Origin: Nocardioides ferulae
GTDB taxonomy: Bacteria > Actinomycetota > Actinomycetes > Propionibacteriales > Nocardioidaceae
DNA: 64,000 nt
NCBI RefSeq assembly: GCF_003660455.1
Contig: NZ_QZVR01000001.1
Span: 124,001 to 188,000 of the forward strand
Direction: 5' to 3'
Under the pieces are notes generated by a model. It ran no database searches. It was not told the DNA's origin and saw only the letters and a program-made list of their open reading frames with translations. The position numbers and the translations under genes were made by a program. This document shows, piece by piece, positions 20,776 to 31,071 of the stretch. How positions within the stretch are numbered: the first letter of the stretch is position 1; every line of letters starts with the position of its first letter.

Positions 20776-21315
20776 ATGACCCAGGACTGGACCGTGCCCG
20801 CGTGGGGGGTGTTCGCCGTGCTCGGCGTGGTGCTCCTCCTCGTCGGCGTCCTGGCCGGTCTGTCCGCCGCTGCCCGCCGCCGCGGGCGCGCGGCGCTCGC
20901 GACGGTCGCGGCCGAGAACGCCGCGCTGCGCGCGCAGGTCGAGGCGATCGCCCGGCGCCTGGACGCCGCGGAGCAGACCACGGCCGCACCCGCCCCGGAG
21001 TTCGTCATCACCGACATCGGTCGCGGGGCGGTGCCGGAGCCGGAGGAGCAGGCCCCGGCCCTGCCCGCACCCCTCTTCGCCGACCTGGTGCTGCGCGAGT
21101 CCGTCGTCCAGGCCGCGTCGCTGGCCCAGGGGCTGCGCCGCGCGCTGTCGCCGGAGACCCGGCACCGCATCCGGTTCCAGATGCGTCAGGAGGTCAAGCG
21201 CTCGCGGCGCCAGCGCCGGGCCGAGCTGCGGGCGGCGCGCCGCCTGCTGGCTGCCCGTGACCGCGCGGCGCTGGGTGACGAGCCGACCGACGCCACGGCG
21301 AGGGCCGCGTCGTGA
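20776..21315 (+). CDS. Conserved hypothetical membrane-anchored protein upstream of alaS
   Basis: A 179-residue protein with one N-terminal membrane helix (about 11-32) and a short helical coiled-coil-like segment (about 45-70). A Pro/Glu-rich linker and a very basic C-terminal half ([16 protein letters not shown]) follow. The position between rarA and alaS matches a small DUF948-like membrane protein often found there in actinobacteria, but I cannot confirm the family from sequence alone. TAGGGT at 20762-20767 is a candidate -10, eight bases before the ATG. The stop overlaps the next GTG. Confidence 0.7.
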   Translation: MTQDWTVPAWGVFAVLGVVLLLVGVLAGLSAAARRRGRAALATVAAENAALRAQVEAIARRLDAAEQTTAAPAPEFVITDIGRGAVPEPEEQAPALPAPLFADLVLRESVVQAASLAQGLRRALSPETRHRIRFQMRQEVKRSRRQRRAELRAARRLLAARDRAALGDEPTDATARAAS

Positions 21316-21641
21316 GCCGCGGCCTCTGGTTCGTCGCCGGGGCCGGAGCGGGGGTCTACGCGATGGTGCGTGGCCGCCGCGCCGCCGAGGCGCTCACCGC
21401 CGACGGGCTCCGCGACCGGGCCCATGCGCTGGCCCTGGGCGCCCGGCTCTTCCGCGACGAGGTGGCTCAAGGCAAGGCCGACAGCGAGGACCAGTTGCGG
21501 GCACGGCTCGGCCTCGTCGCCGACACCACCCCCCACCTGGCGGCGCCCACCCACCCCAGCATCCCGACCGGCCGGCACCGCGCCGACGCCGGACCCGAGG
21601 GCCGCGCCGCGGTCCCCGCCCGAGAGGAAGGCAGCAACTGA
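21312..21641 (+). CDS. DUF6167-like small membrane protein
   Basis: A 109-residue protein beginning [27 protein letters not shown], a short hydrophobic segment followed by a basic and helical region. This pattern matches the small protein (DUF6167) normally encoded immediately before alaS in actinobacteria. The function is unknown. The GTG start overlaps the upstream stop, and its own stop overlaps the alaS ATG, so the three genes are translationally coupled. Confidence 0.7.
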   Translation: MSRGLWFVAGAGAGVYAMVRGRRAAEALTADGLRDRAHALALGARLFRDEVAQGKADSEDQLRARLGLVADTTPHLAAPTHPSIPTGRHRADAGPEGRAAVPAREEGSN

Positions 21642-24316
21642 TGGACACCGCCGAGATCCGCCGGAGGTTCGTCGCTCACTTCGAGCGCAACGGCCACACC
21701 CCGGTGCCGTCGGCCTCGCTGCTGCTCGACGACCCGAACCTGCTGTTCGTCAACGCCGGCATGGTGCCGTTCAAGCCCTACTTCCTCGGCCAGGAGACGC
21801 CGCCGTACCGACGGGCGACGAGCGTGCAGAAGTGCGTGCGCACGCCCGACATCGAGGACGTCGGCAAGACCACCCGGCACGGCACCTTCTTCGAGATGTG
21901 CGGCAACTTCTCCTTCGGCGACTACTTCAAGGAGGGGGCGATCGAGCTCGCCTGGGAGCTGGTCACCCGCCCGGTCGCCGACGGCGGCTTCGGCTTCGCG
22001 GAGAGCCTGCTCTACCCCTCGATCCTCGACGGCGACGACGAGGCCCTCGCCCTGTGGCGCAAGGTCACCGGGCTGCCCGACGAGCGGATCATCCGGCTCG
22101 GCCCCAAGGAGAACTACTGGTCGATGGGCGTGCCCGGTCCCGGCGGGCCGTGCTCGGAGATCCTCATCGACCGGGGCCCGGCCTACGGCCCCGACGGCGA
22201 CTTCTCCGCCGAGGACCGCTACCTGGAGTTCTGGAACCTGGTCTTCATGCAGGACGAGCTCTCGTCGGTGCGGTCCAAGGAGGACTTCGACATCGCCGGC
22301 TCCCTGCCGAAGAAGAACATCGACACCGGCATGGGCCTCGAGCGGGTCGCGTTCATGATGCAGGGCGTCGACAACATGTACGAGATCGACGTCATGTTCC
22401 CGGTGATCGAGCGCACCCAGGAGCTCACCGGCCGCCGCTACGGCGCCAACCCCGAGGACGACGTCCGCTTCCGCGTCGTCGCCGACCACATCCGCAGCTC
22501 GATGATGCTGATCGCCGACGGCGTGGCTCCGGGCAACGAGGCGCGCGGCTACGTGCTGCGCCGGCTGCTGCGCCGCGCCGTCCGGTCGGTGCGGCTGCTC
22601 GGCTACGAGGACCGCGCGCTGCCCGAGCTGCTGCCGGTCAGCCGCGACAAGATGGGGGAGACCTACTCCGACCTGCACCGCGACTGGGACCGCATCTCCT
22701 CGGTGGCGTTCGCCGAGGAGGACGCCTTCCGGCAGACCCTGCGGGCCGGCACCGCGATCTTCGACACCGCCACCGCCGCGGTGAAGCAGTCCGGCGGCCG
22801 CCAGCTCTCCGGCGACAAGGCGTTCGCGCTGCACGACACCTACGGGTTCCCGATCGACCTGACCCTCGAGATGGCCGCCGAGCAGGGCCTCTCCGTCGAC
22901 GAGGACGGCTTCCGCCGGCTGATGACCGAGCAGCGCGAGCGGGCGAAGGCCGACGCCAAGGCGAAGAAGGGCGCGCACCGCGACGCCCACGCCTACCGCG
23001 AGGTCGCCGACAGCATCGGCCGGGCGGTCGAGTTCACCGGCTACACCGACGTGGTCAGCGAGGGCACCGTTCGCGGGCTGGTCGCCGCCGGCGGCGTCGT
23101 GACCGCGGCACGCGAGGGCGACGAGGTCGAGCTGGTCCTCGACCGCACGCCGTTCTACGCCGAGGGCGGTGGACAGCTCGCCGACCAGGGCGTCATCGAG
23201 CTCGAGAACGGGGCCCTGCTGCAGGTGCGCGACGTGCAGTCGCCGATCACCGGCCTGGTCGTGCACAAGGCGCTGGTGCTCTCCGGGGAGGTCACCCCCG
23301 GGGCTGCGGCACAGGCCCGGGTCGACGTCGAGCGGCGCCGCTCGATCTCCCGCTCCCACACCGCGACCCACATGGTGCACAAGGCGTTCCGGGAGGCGCT
23401 CGGCGAGACCGCGACCCAGGCGGGGTCGGAGAACGCGCCGGGTCGCTTCCGGTTCGACTTCTCCGCGACCGGCTCGGTGCCGGCGTCGGTGATGGTCGAC
23501 GTCGAGGAGCGGGTCAACGACCTCGTCCTGGCCGACCTCGCCGTGCACGCCGAGGTGATGACCCAGAAGGAGGCCGTGGCCTCCGGCGCGATGGCGCTGT
23601 TCGGCGAGAAGTACGGCGACCAGGTCCGCGTGGTCTCGGTGGGCGACTGGGCCCGTGAGCTCTGCGGCGGCACCCACGCCCACCGGTCCGGCCAGCTCGG
23701 GGTGGTCAAGCTGATGGGCGAGTCCTCGATCGGCTCCGGCGTGCGCCGCGTCGAGGCGCTCGTCGGCGGCGACGCCTACCGGTTCCTGGCCCGCGAGCAC
23801 GTCCTGGTCGCCCAGCTCTCGGAGGTGCTCAAGGTGCGCCCGGAGCAGCTGCCCGAGCGGGTGCACGACATCGTGGAGCGGCTGCGGACCGCCGAGAAGG
23901 AGATCGAGAAGGTGCGGCTCGGCCAGCTCCTCGCGGCCGGCGGCGAGCTCGCCGCCGGGGCGGCCGACGTGGCGGGGGTGAAGGTGGTCGCCCACCGCGT
24001 CGACGGTGCGGGGGCCGGCGACGTCCGGACGCTCGCGCTCGACATCCGCGGGCGGCTGCCTGCCGCCGCACCCGGCGTGGTCGTGGTGATCGGCCAGGCC
24101 GAGGGCAAGGTCTCGGTCGTCGCCGCCACCAACGACGAGGCCCGCGCGCGCGGGCTGAGCGCCAACGCGCTGGTCCGTGCCGCCGGCCCCCTGCTCGGCG
24201 GCAAGGGCGGCGGCAAGGACGACGTCGCCCAGGGCGGCGGCACCGACCCCTCGGGCATCGACGCGGCCCTGGCAGCCGCCGGCGCCGAGATCGCCCGCGC
24301 TGCCGGCGCGTCCTGA
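21641..24316 (+). CDS. alaS: Alanyl-tRNA synthetase
   Basis: An 891-residue class II synthetase. Order: catalytic core from residue 1 ([22 protein letters not shown]), a tRNA recognition region, an editing domain with the zinc-binding HTATH and CGGTHAH motifs, and a C-Ala domain. The tail contains Gly/Lys-rich [15 protein letters not shown], typical of bacterial AlaRS. ATG 21641 is the natural start: it overlaps the previous stop and is preceded by GAGAGGAAGG. Confidence 0.96.
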   Translation: MDTAEIRRRFVAHFERNGHTPVPSASLLLDDPNLLFVNAGMVPFKPYFLGQETPPYRRATSVQKCVRTPDIEDVGKTTRHGTFFEMCGNFSFGDYFKEGAIELAWELVTRPVADGGFGFAESLLYPSILDGDDEALALWRKVTGLPDERIIRLGPKENYWSMGVPGPGGPCSEILIDRGPAYGPDGDFSAEDRYLEFWNLVFMQDELSSVRSKEDFDIAGSLPKKNIDTGMGLERVAFMMQGVDNMYEIDVMFPVIERTQELTGRRYGANPEDDVRFRVVADHIRSSMMLIADGVAPGNEARGYVLRRLLRRAVRSVRLLGYEDRALPELLPVSRDKMGETYSDLHRDWDRISSVAFAEEDAFRQTLRAGTAIFDTATAAVKQSGGRQLSGDKAFALHDTYGFPIDLTLEMAAEQGLSVDEDGFRRLMTEQRERAKADAKAKKGAHRDAHAYREVADSIGRAVEFTGYTDVVSEGTVRGLVAAGGVVTAAREGDEVELVLDRTPFYAEGGGQLADQGVIELENGALLQVRDVQSPITGLVVHKALVLSGEVTPGAAAQARVDVERRRSISRSHTATHMVHKAFREALGETATQAGSENAPGRFRFDFSATGSVPASVMVDVEERVNDLVLADLAVHAEVMTQKEAVASGAMALFGEKYGDQVRVVSVGDWARELCGGTHAHRSGQLGVVKLMGESSIGSGVRRVEALVGGDAYRFLAREHVLVAQLSEVLKVRPEQLPERVHDIVERLRTAEKEIEKVRLGQLLAAGGELAAGAADVAGVKVVAHRVDGAGAGDVRTLALDIRGRLPAAAPGVVVVIGQAEGKVSVVAATNDEARARGLSANALVRAAGPLLGGKGGGKDDVAQGGGTDPSGIDAALAAAGAEIARAAGAS

Positions 24317-24333
24317 GCGGCCGGGACGACACC

Positions 24334-24843
24334 ATGCGGTTCGGCGTCCGCGTCGGCATCGACCCCGGCGACGCCCGGATCGGGGTCGCGCGCAGCGACC
24401 CCTCCGGCTTCCTCGCGACGCCGGTCGAGACCGTGCGGCGCGGTGGGGGAGACATCGCCCGGATCAGCGCGATCGTCGCCGACGAGGAGGCGGTCGAGGT
24501 CGTCGTCGGGCTGCCGCGCTCGCTGTCGGGTCGGGAGGGCCCGGCGGCGGACAAGGTCCGCGCGTTCACCGCGCGTCTCGCCCGTCGCGTCGCACCGGTC
24601 CCGGTGCGGCTCGTCGACGAGAGACTCACCACCGTGTCGGCGGAGGCTATGCTGCGCGACCAGGGCCGCAAGGGCGGCAGGCGACGGGCCGTGGTCGACC
24701 AGGCCGCGGCGGTGCTGATCCTGCAGCACGCCCTCGACACCGAGCGCGCGACAGGTCGTGCTCCCGGTGAGCTCGTTGGTGGGCTCGACGGTGACCACGA
24801 GAGCGGCATCGCGGGCGGCCCGGATCCGGAGGAGACCGCATGA
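24334..24843 (+). CDS. ruvX: Putative pre-16S rRNA nuclease / Holliday junction resolvase YqgF (RuvX)
   Basis: A 169-residue RNase H-fold protein. The N-terminal strand GIDPGDARIGVA carries the catalytic Asp (residue 10). The GLPRSLSG motif and the DERLTT segment (Glu) follow, and an Asp near VVDQAAAVLILQ completes the active site. It takes part in 16S rRNA 5' maturation in E. coli. The alaS-ruvX-mltG-aroE order is conserved in actinobacteria, including mycobacteria. The stop overlaps the start of mltG (ATGA). Confidence 0.9.
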   Translation: MRFGVRVGIDPGDARIGVARSDPSGFLATPVETVRRGGGDIARISAIVADEEAVEVVVGLPRSLSGREGPAADKVRAFTARLARRVAPVPVRLVDERLTTVSAEAMLRDQGRKGGRRRAVVDQAAAVLILQHALDTERATGRAPGELVGGLDGDHESGIAGGPDPEETA

Positions 24844-26051
24844 CTGAGCAGCACGGTGACGAGCAGCTGCGCACCGACGACGGCTCCGACGTCGAGCACG
24901 TCCCGGGGCTCGAGCACGACGACCCTGCCGCCCCGGGCGCCGTCCACCCCGGCGGCCGGCGCCGCAAGGAGCGCAGCCGGCTGCCCGGTTGCCTGGCGGT
25001 GCTGGTCGCGCTGGCTCTCGTCCTCGGCGGGCTCTGGTACGGCGTGTCCAAGGGCAAGGCCTGGATCGACGACCGGTTCGGCGAGCCGGAGGACTACCCC
25101 GGTCCCGGCAGCGGCCGGGTGATGTTCGAGGTCGAGGAGGGCGACAGCGTCGGCGAGATCGGCGGCAACCTCGTGGACGCGGGCGTCGTCGCCTCGGCGG
25201 AGGCGTTCACCGACGCGGCCGCCGGCGACCCCGACTCCACGGGCATCCAGGTCGGCTACTACCGGATGAAGAAGGAGATGTCCGCCGCCGCCGCGCTCGA
25301 CGTGCTGGTCGACCCGGGCAACATCGTCAGCAACCCGGTCACGATCCCCGAGGGGCTGCGCGTCGTCGACATCGTCGAGATCCTGGCCGACAAGACCAAG
25401 TTCTCCGCCGAGCAGTTCGAGCGGGTGCTCAACGCGCCGCAGCGGCTCGGGCTGCCCGACTACGCCGGCGGCGAGGCGGAGGGCTACCTGTTCCCCGCGA
25501 CGTACGGCTTCGGGCCCAAGGACAAGCCCGCCGACATGCTGAAGGCGATGGTCGACCGCTGGCGCCAGTCGGCGGAGCAGAACGACCTGGAGGGCGCGGC
25601 CGCCGACCTGGGCTACACGCCGCACGAGCTGATGACGATCGCCAGCCTGGTCGAGGCCGAAGGTCGCGGCGACGCGATGCCGAAGATCGCGACGGTGATC
25701 TACAACCGGCTCGAGAACCCCGACAACGGTCAGACCAACGGCAAGCTCGAGATCGACGCGACCGTGAACTACGCGCTGGGCCGCAACCTGGGGGTGGCGA
25801 TCAGCGAGGAGGATCTCGCGGTCGACTCGCCCTACAACACCCGCCTCCACCCGGGGCTGCCACCGGGGCCGATCGAGGCGCCCGGCGACGAGGCCATCGC
25901 GGCCGCCCTGAACCCAGCGGAGGGCGACTGGCTCTACTACGTCACGGTGAACCTGGCGACCGGCGAGACCAAGTTCACCGCCGACTACGACGAGTTCCTG
26001 CAGTTCAAGGCCGAGCTCGGCGAGTACTGCCAGACCTCCGACGCCTGCTGA
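24840..26051 (+). CDS. mltG: Endolytic murein transglycosylase MltG (YceG family)
   Basis: A 403-residue enzyme that cleaves nascent glycan strands and is thought to set strand length. A charged cytoplasmic N-terminus (1-48) precedes a membrane helix (about 49-68). The LysM-like and YceG catalytic region follow, with the catalytic Glu in SLVEAEGRGD and the signature ATVIYNRLE. The downstream motif YNTRLHPGLPPGPI is diagnostic. The protein ends in two cysteines (YCQTSDAC). Confidence 0.92.
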   Translation: MTEQHGDEQLRTDDGSDVEHVPGLEHDDPAAPGAVHPGGRRRKERSRLPGCLAVLVALALVLGGLWYGVSKGKAWIDDRFGEPEDYPGPGSGRVMFEVEEGDSVGEIGGNLVDAGVVASAEAFTDAAAGDPDSTGIQVGYYRMKKEMSAAAALDVLVDPGNIVSNPVTIPEGLRVVDIVEILADKTKFSAEQFERVLNAPQRLGLPDYAGGEAEGYLFPATYGFGPKDKPADMLKAMVDRWRQSAEQNDLEGAAADLGYTPHELMTIASLVEAEGRGDAMPKIATVIYNRLENPDNGQTNGKLEIDATVNYALGRNLGVAISEEDLAVDSPYNTRLHPGLPPGPIEAPGDEAIAAALNPAEGDWLYYVTVNLATGETKFTADYDEFLQFKAELGEYCQTSDAC

Positions 26052-26097
26052 GCGGGCAGCGCACCGGGCGCGGTCCCGGCATCGAGGAAGGACCACC

Positions 26098-26898
26098 GTG
26101 AAGTGCGCCGTGCTGGGTGACCCGATCGCCCACTCGCTGTCCCCGGTGCTGCACCGCGCCGGCTACGCCGCCACCGGGCTGGACTGGACCTACGACGCGT
26201 TCCAGGTCTCCCAGGGCGGGCTCGCCGGGTTCCTCGACGGACTCGACGGCACCTGGCGGGGGCTGTCGCTGACGATGCCGCTCAAGCGGGAGGCGCTGCC
26301 GCTGGCCACCGAGGTCTCCGCGCGGGCCCGGCTCGCCGACGCCGCGAACACCGTCGTGCTGGTCGACGGGCAGGTGCACGCCGACAACACCGACCTCCCG
26401 GGTGCGGCGGCCGCGGTGCGGGAGCGCTACGAGGGCCCGGTCGACGAGGTCACCGTGCTCGGGGGTGGGGCCACCGCCGCCTCCACTGCGCTCGCGCTGT
26501 GCGACCTGGGGGCCGCGGTCGTGCACCTGCTGGTGCGCTCGCCCGAGCGGGCGAGCGAGACCGTCGAGGCGATCCGCCGGCACCCCTCGAGCCCGGAGGT
26601 CCGCGTCGAGGACCTCGGCAGCGCCCGGGCCGTCGGCGAGGTGGTCGTCTCGACCATCCCGGCCCAGGTGCAGCACCCGGGACTGGTCGCGCGCTGTGCC
26701 GGGCTGCCGGTGGTCTTCGAGGTGCTCTACCACCCGTGGCCGACGCCGATGGCGACCGCCGCCGCCGGCGTGCTGGTCGGCGGACTGGACCTGCTGGTGC
26801 ACCAGGCCGCCCTCCAGTTCGAGATGTTCACCGGCCTCCCGGCCCCGCTCGAGCAGATGCGGGCCGCCGGCGAGGCGGCCCTGGCCGCGCGCGGCTGA
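26098..26898 (+). CDS. aroE: Shikimate dehydrogenase
   Basis: A 266-residue enzyme reducing 3-dehydroshikimate to shikimate with NADPH. The substrate-site segment GDPIAHSLSPVLHRAGY begins at residue 6; the catalytic Lys is in LTMPLKREAL; NTDLPG and the nucleotide-binding GGGATAAST motif follow. The GTG start has GAGGAAGGA about nine bases upstream. It is the first of five shikimate-pathway genes in this stretch. Confidence 0.94.
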   Translation: MKCAVLGDPIAHSLSPVLHRAGYAATGLDWTYDAFQVSQGGLAGFLDGLDGTWRGLSLTMPLKREALPLATEVSARARLADAANTVVLVDGQVHADNTDLPGAAAAVRERYEGPVDEVTVLGGGATAASTALALCDLGAAVVHLLVRSPERASETVEAIRRHPSSPEVRVEDLGSARAVGEVVVSTIPAQVQHPGLVARCAGLPVVFEVLYHPWPTPMATAAAGVLVGGLDLLVHQAALQFEMFTGLPAPLEQMRAAGEAALAARG

Positions 26899-26909
26899 GC
26901 GGCGGACCG

Positions 26910-27668
26910 ATGGACGCGGTGCACCCCCTGACCGCGCTGCTCGCCGCGCTGGCCTGTGGTGGGGCCGGGCTGCTGGTGCCGGCGCTGATCGCCCGGATCC
27001 CCGAGCCGTCGCCGGTGCCCGTCGACGAGCTCGACCCGGGCACCGGCACCCCGCCCGAGGCCGCGGCCGAGCCACCCGCCGCGAAGGAGCCGTACGCCGC
27101 CATCGCCGCGCTCCCCGGACTGCGCTGGCGCTCCGCGGCGGCCGGCGCGGCGGCGGGCGGGCTGCTCGGCGGCGCGCTCGGCCCCGACTGGGCGCTGCTG
27201 GTCGTGCTGCCGCTGGTGCCGGTCTCGGTGGCCCTGGCGGTGGTCGACTGGCGCACCCGGCTGCTGCCGACCAGGGTGATCGCCCCGACGTACCTGCTGA
27301 CGATCCTGGCCGTGCTCGTCGCGGGCGCCGCCGGCCGCGACGGCGACGACGTGGTGCGGGCCTTCTGGGGCTGGCTGGTCGCCGGAGGCCTGTTCTTCCT
27401 GCTCTGGTTCGTGCACCCGCGTGGCCTCGGCTACGGCGACGTGCGGCTAGCCGGTGTGCTCGGCATCGCGCTCGGCTCGCTGGGCTGGGGGCCGCTGCTG
27501 GTGGGCGTCTACGCCGGGTTCCTGCTCGGCGGACTCGGGGGCGGGCTGCTGTCGCTGCTGCGGATCGTGGAGCGGCGGGCGTTCCCCTTCGGGCCGTTCA
27601 TGCTGGTCGGCGCGCTGGTCGGCGTGCTGTGGGGTGAGCCGGTGCTCGCCGGTCTCGTGGGCGGCTGA
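26910..27668 (+). CDS. Prepilin peptidase (A24 family)
   Basis: A 252-residue polytopic membrane protease of the type IV prepilin peptidase family. The two catalytic aspartates are visible in VVDWRTRLLP and GYGDVRLAG. It lacks the N-terminal CxxC methylase domain of full-length PilD, as is usual in actinobacteria, where it processes Flp/Tad-type pilins. No pilin genes are nearby. A peptidase at this position next to aroE is conserved (also seen in mycobacteria), so synteny, not function, explains its location. Confidence 0.85.
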   Translation: MDAVHPLTALLAALACGGAGLLVPALIARIPEPSPVPVDELDPGTGTPPEAAAEPPAAKEPYAAIAALPGLRWRSAAAGAAAGGLLGGALGPDWALLVVLPLVPVSVALAVVDWRTRLLPTRVIAPTYLLTILAVLVAGAAGRDGDDVVRAFWGWLVAGGLFFLLWFVHPRGLGYGDVRLAGVLGIALGSLGWGPLLVGVYAGFLLGGLGGGLLSLLRIVERRAFPFGPFMLVGALVGVLWGEPVLAGLVGG

Positions 27669-27708
27669 CCCGCGAGGACTCGCGATCGGCTCGTGAAAGA
27701 CTGACCGC

Positions 27709-28887
27709 ATGCTGCGTTGGCTCACCGCGGGCGAGTCCCACGGCCCGTCCCTGGTCGCGATCCTCGAAGGTCTCCCCGCCCACGTGGCGGTGACCACCGA
27801 CGACATCTCCGAGTCGCTGGCCCGCCGCCGGCTCGGCTACGGCCGCGGCGCCCGGATGAAGTTCGAGGCCGACGAGGTCACGATCGTCGGAGGCGTGCGG
27901 CACGGCCGCACCCAGGGCGGCCCGGTCGCGGTCCAGGTCGGCAACACCGAGTGGCCCAAGTGGGAGAAGGTGATGTCGGCCGACCCGGTCGACCCCGTCG
28001 AGCTCGAGGCCCTGGCCCGCAACGCCCCGCTCACCCGGCCGCGGCCCGGCCACGCCGACCTCGCCGGCATGCAGAAGTACGCCTTCGACGAGGCCCGGCC
28101 GGTGCTCGAGCGGGCCTCGGCCCGCGAGACCGCGGCCCGGGTCGCGCTCGGCAGGGTCGCCTCGAACTTCCTCGAGCAGGCCGTCGACGCCCGCATCGTC
28201 TCCCACGTCGTCGAGCTCGGCGGCGTTCCGGCTCCCGCCGGGCTGGTGCCGCTGCCCGACGACGTCGCCCGGCTCGACGCGGACCCGGTGCGCTGCCTCG
28301 ACGCCGACGCCAGTGCGGCGATGGTGGCGCGGATCGACGCCGCCCACAAGGACGGCGACACCCTCGGCGGCGTCATCGAGGTCGTCGTCCACGGCCTGCC
28401 GCCGGGCCTGGGCTCCCACGTGCACTGGGACCGCCGCCTCGACGCCCGCCTGGCCGGCGCGCTGATGGGCATCCAGGCGATCAAGGGGGTCGAGGTCGGC
28501 GACGGCTTCGAGCTCGCGGCCACCCCCGGCTCCCAGGCCCACGACGAGATCGTCTCCTCCGCCGAGGGGCTGCGGCGCACGTCGGGCCGCTCCGGCGGCA
28601 CCGAGGGCGGCATGACCACCGGCGAGACGCTGCGGGTGCGGGCGGCGATGAAGCCGATCGCCACCGTGCCGAAGGCACTGCGCACCGTCGACGTGGCCAC
28701 CGGCGAGCCGACCGTCGCCCACCACCAGCGCTCCGACGTCTGCGCGGTGCCGGCCGCCGGCATCGTCGCCGAGGCGATGGTGGCGCTGGTGCTGGCCGAC
28801 GCGGTGCTGGAGAAGTTCGGCGGCGACTCGGTCACCGAGACCCGCCGCAACGCCCAGTCCTACCTCGACACGCTGCGCTACCGATGA
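27709..28887 (+). CDS. aroC: Chorismate synthase
   Basis: A 392-residue FMN-dependent enzyme making chorismate from EPSP. The protein begins [15 protein letters not shown] with the first signature (GESHG). Other hallmarks are [21 protein letters not shown]-like ([15 protein letters not shown]) and [11 protein letters not shown]. No good Shine-Dalgarno precedes the ATG; AAGACT at 27697-27702, six bases upstream, suggests a leaderless start. Its stop overlaps the aroK ATG. Confidence 0.96.
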   Translation: MLRWLTAGESHGPSLVAILEGLPAHVAVTTDDISESLARRRLGYGRGARMKFEADEVTIVGGVRHGRTQGGPVAVQVGNTEWPKWEKVMSADPVDPVELEALARNAPLTRPRPGHADLAGMQKYAFDEARPVLERASARETAARVALGRVASNFLEQAVDARIVSHVVELGGVPAPAGLVPLPDDVARLDADPVRCLDADASAAMVARIDAAHKDGDTLGGVIEVVVHGLPPGLGSHVHWDRRLDARLAGALMGIQAIKGVEVGDGFELAATPGSQAHDEIVSSAEGLRRTSGRSGGTEGGMTTGETLRVRAAMKPIATVPKALRTVDVATGEPTVAHHQRSDVCAVPAAGIVAEAMVALVLADAVLEKFGGDSVTETRRNAQSYLDTLRYR

Positions 28888-29438
28888 GCGAGCCGCCGGA
28901 GACCGGCCACGAGGCTGCGGGCAGCCGGCCGCGCGTCGTCCTGGTCGGCGCCATGGGCGCCGGCAAGAGCACCGTCGCGCAGCTGCTGGCCCAGACCTGG
29001 GGCGTCGCCGCCCGCGACACCGACGCTGACGTCGAGGCCGCCGAGGGGCGCGAGATCTCCGAGATCTTCGTCGACTCGGGCGAGCCCTACTTCCGCGAGC
29101 GCGAGCGCGCCGCGGTCGCGGCCGCGCTCGCGGAGCACACCGGAGTGCTCTCGCTCGGGGGCGGCGCGGTGCTCGACCCGGTCACCCGCGAGCTGCTCGC
29201 CGGCCACACCGTGGTCTTCCTGCGCGTCGGGCTCGCCGAGGCCGCCAAGCGGGTCGGTCTCGGCACGTCGCGGCCGATGCTGCTCGGCAACGTGCGGGGC
29301 CGCATGAAGGCGCTGCTCGACGAGCGCACCCCGATCTACGAGTCGGTGGCCACCCTCACCGTCGACACCGACCAGCGCACCCCGCAGCAGGTCGCCGACG
29401 AGATCGCCCGAGCCCTGGGAACGGAGGCCTCTCGATGA
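28884..29438 (+). CDS. aroK: Shikimate kinase
   Basis: A 184-residue P-loop kinase. Walker A is GAMGAGKST near residue 24, the shikimate-binding Asp is in DTDADVE, and LGGGAVLDP and the LID arginine region (RPMLLG) follow. ATG 28884 overlaps the aroC stop (ATGA), and the stop overlaps the aroB ATG, giving a tight aroC-aroK-aroB-aroQ unit. Confidence 0.94.
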   Translation: MSEPPETGHEAAGSRPRVVLVGAMGAGKSTVAQLLAQTWGVAARDTDADVEAAEGREISEIFVDSGEPYFRERERAAVAAALAEHTGVLSLGGGAVLDPVTRELLAGHTVVFLRVGLAEAAKRVGLGTSRPMLLGNVRGRMKALLDERTPIYESVATLTVDTDQRTPQQVADEIARALGTEASR

Positions 29439-30538
29439 GCTCGCCCGAGCCGACCGTGCTGCACGTCGGCGGCGCGTCGCCGTACGACGTCGTCGTCGGA
29501 CACGACCTGGCCACCCGGCTGCCCGCCGTGCTGGGCGACTCGGTCCAGCGGGTCGCGGTGCTCCGGCCCGCGGGGCTCGAACAGCTGGCCCGGCCGGTGA
29601 TCGAGGCCCTGCACGGCTACGAGCTGCTGCACCTGCCGTTGCCCGACGGGGAGCGGACGAAGACCGCGGAGGTGGCCGCCGCCTGCTGGGAGTCGCTGGG
29701 CCGGGCCGGCTTCACCCGCTCCGACGCGGTGGTCACCGTCGGCGGCGGCGCGACCACCGACCTGGGCGGCTTCGTCGCCGCCACCTGGCTGCGCGGTGTC
29801 CGGGTCGTGCACGTGCCGACCACCCTGTTGGGGATGGTCGACGCCGCGGTCGGCGGCAAGACCGGCATCAACACCGGTGCCGGCAAGAACCTGGTCGGCT
29901 CCTTCCACGAGCCCGCCGGTGTGCTCTGTGACCTGCGGCTGCTCGAGACGCTGCCCCGCGAAGAGCTGGTCGCCGGCCTGGGCGAGGTCGTCAAGTGCGG
30001 CTTCATCGCCGACCCCGAGATCCTGCGGCTGGTCGAGGCCGCCGGCGACGACGACCTGGCGCCCGCCTCGCCGGTGCTGCGCGAGCTGGTCGAGCGGGCG
30101 ATCCGGGTCAAGATCGACGTCGTCGTCGACGACCTCCGCGAGACCGGTGGCCGCGACGGGCACCCCGGCCGCGAGGCGCTCAACTACGGGCACACGCTCG
30201 CGCACGCCATCGAGCGCGCCGAGGACTACACGATCCGGCACGGCGAAGCCGTCGCCATCGGCTGCGTCTTCGTCGCCGAGCTGGCCCGGCGGGCGGGGCT
30301 GATCGACGCGGCCCTCGTCGACCGGCACCGGGCCGCGTTCGGCCGGGTCGGGCTGCCCACCAGCTACGACCGGACCCCCTTCGAGGAGCTGCTCGTCGGC
30401 ATGCGCGTCGACAAGAAGGCGCGCGGCTCGCAGCTGCGGTTCGTGGTGCTCTCCGACGTCGGCCGCCCCCGGGTGCTGTCCGGTCCCGCCGACGACGACC
30501 TGCGCGCCGCGTACGCCGCGATCGGGGGCGGGGCGTGA
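29435..30538 (+). CDS. aroB: 3-Dehydroquinate synthase
   Basis: A 367-residue NAD- and metal-dependent enzyme. Signatures are PDGERTKT, VGGGATTDLGGFVAATWLRG, PTTLLGMVDAAVGGKTGIN and the metal-binding histidines in NYGHTLAHAIE and IRHGEAVAIG. The stop overlaps the GTG of aroQ. Confidence 0.95.
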   Translation: MSSPEPTVLHVGGASPYDVVVGHDLATRLPAVLGDSVQRVAVLRPAGLEQLARPVIEALHGYELLHLPLPDGERTKTAEVAAACWESLGRAGFTRSDAVVTVGGGATTDLGGFVAATWLRGVRVVHVPTTLLGMVDAAVGGKTGINTGAGKNLVGSFHEPAGVLCDLRLLETLPREELVAGLGEVVKCGFIADPEILRLVEAAGDDDLAPASPVLRELVERAIRVKIDVVVDDLRETGGRDGHPGREALNYGHTLAHAIERAEDYTIRHGEAVAIGCVFVAELARRAGLIDAALVDRHRAAFGRVGLPTSYDRTPFEELLVGMRVDKKARGSQLRFVVLSDVGRPRVLSGPADDDLRAAYAAIGGGA

Positions 30539-30990
30539 GCACCGGCCGGCCCGTCCTGGTGCTGAACGGCCCCAACCTGGGGCGCCTGGGCCGCCGGCAG
30601 CCGGAGATCTACGGCACCACCACCCATGCCGAGCTGGCCGAGCGGTGCGTGGCCTGGGGCCGCGACCTCGGGCTCGAGGTCGAGGTGCGGCAGACCAACC
30701 ACGAGGGCGAGCTGCTCGACTGGCTCAACACCGCCGCCGACGAGGCGACGCCGGTGGTGCTCAACGCCGGTGCCTGGACCCACTACTCCTACGCGCTGTT
30801 CGACGCCTGCGCCCAGCTCGAGGCGCCGCTGGTCGAGGTGCACCTGTCCGACCCCTCGAAGCGGCCCGAGGAGTTCCGGCACACCTCCGTGGTCACGCCC
30901 CACGCGGCCGCCGTGTTCGCGGGGCACGGGGTGGACGGCTACCGGATGGCGCTGGAGGCGGTGGCGGGCGGCGGCAGTCTCACCGTCTGA
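30535..30990 (+). CDS. aroQ: 3-Dehydroquinate dehydratase, type II
   Basis: A 151-residue type II dehydroquinase. NGPNLGRLGRRQPEIYG contains the catalytic Tyr and flexible-loop Arg. QTNHEGELLDWL, NAGAWTHYSYAL and EVHLSDPSKRPEEFRH give the remaining active-site residues. The GTG overlaps the aroB stop. This ends the tight aro unit; an 81-nt gap follows. Confidence 0.95.
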   Translation: MSTGRPVLVLNGPNLGRLGRRQPEIYGTTTHAELAERCVAWGRDLGLEVEVRQTNHEGELLDWLNTAADEATPVVLNAGAWTHYSYALFDACAQLEAPLVEVHLSDPSKRPEEFRHTSVVTPHAAAVFAGHGVDGYRMALEAVAGGGSLTV

Positions 30991-31071
30991 GCGACGCGAG
31001 ACCGCCCGGAACCGCCGTCGGCCGCGTGCCGTCCCATCGCCACCACGCAGCGACACGGGAAGAGGCACGCC

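Noticed and set aside
26910..27668. A type IV pilus or Tad locus
   Set aside because: Only the prepilin peptidase is present. Its position beside aroE is conserved synteny, and no pilin, ATPase or assembly genes are in the window.
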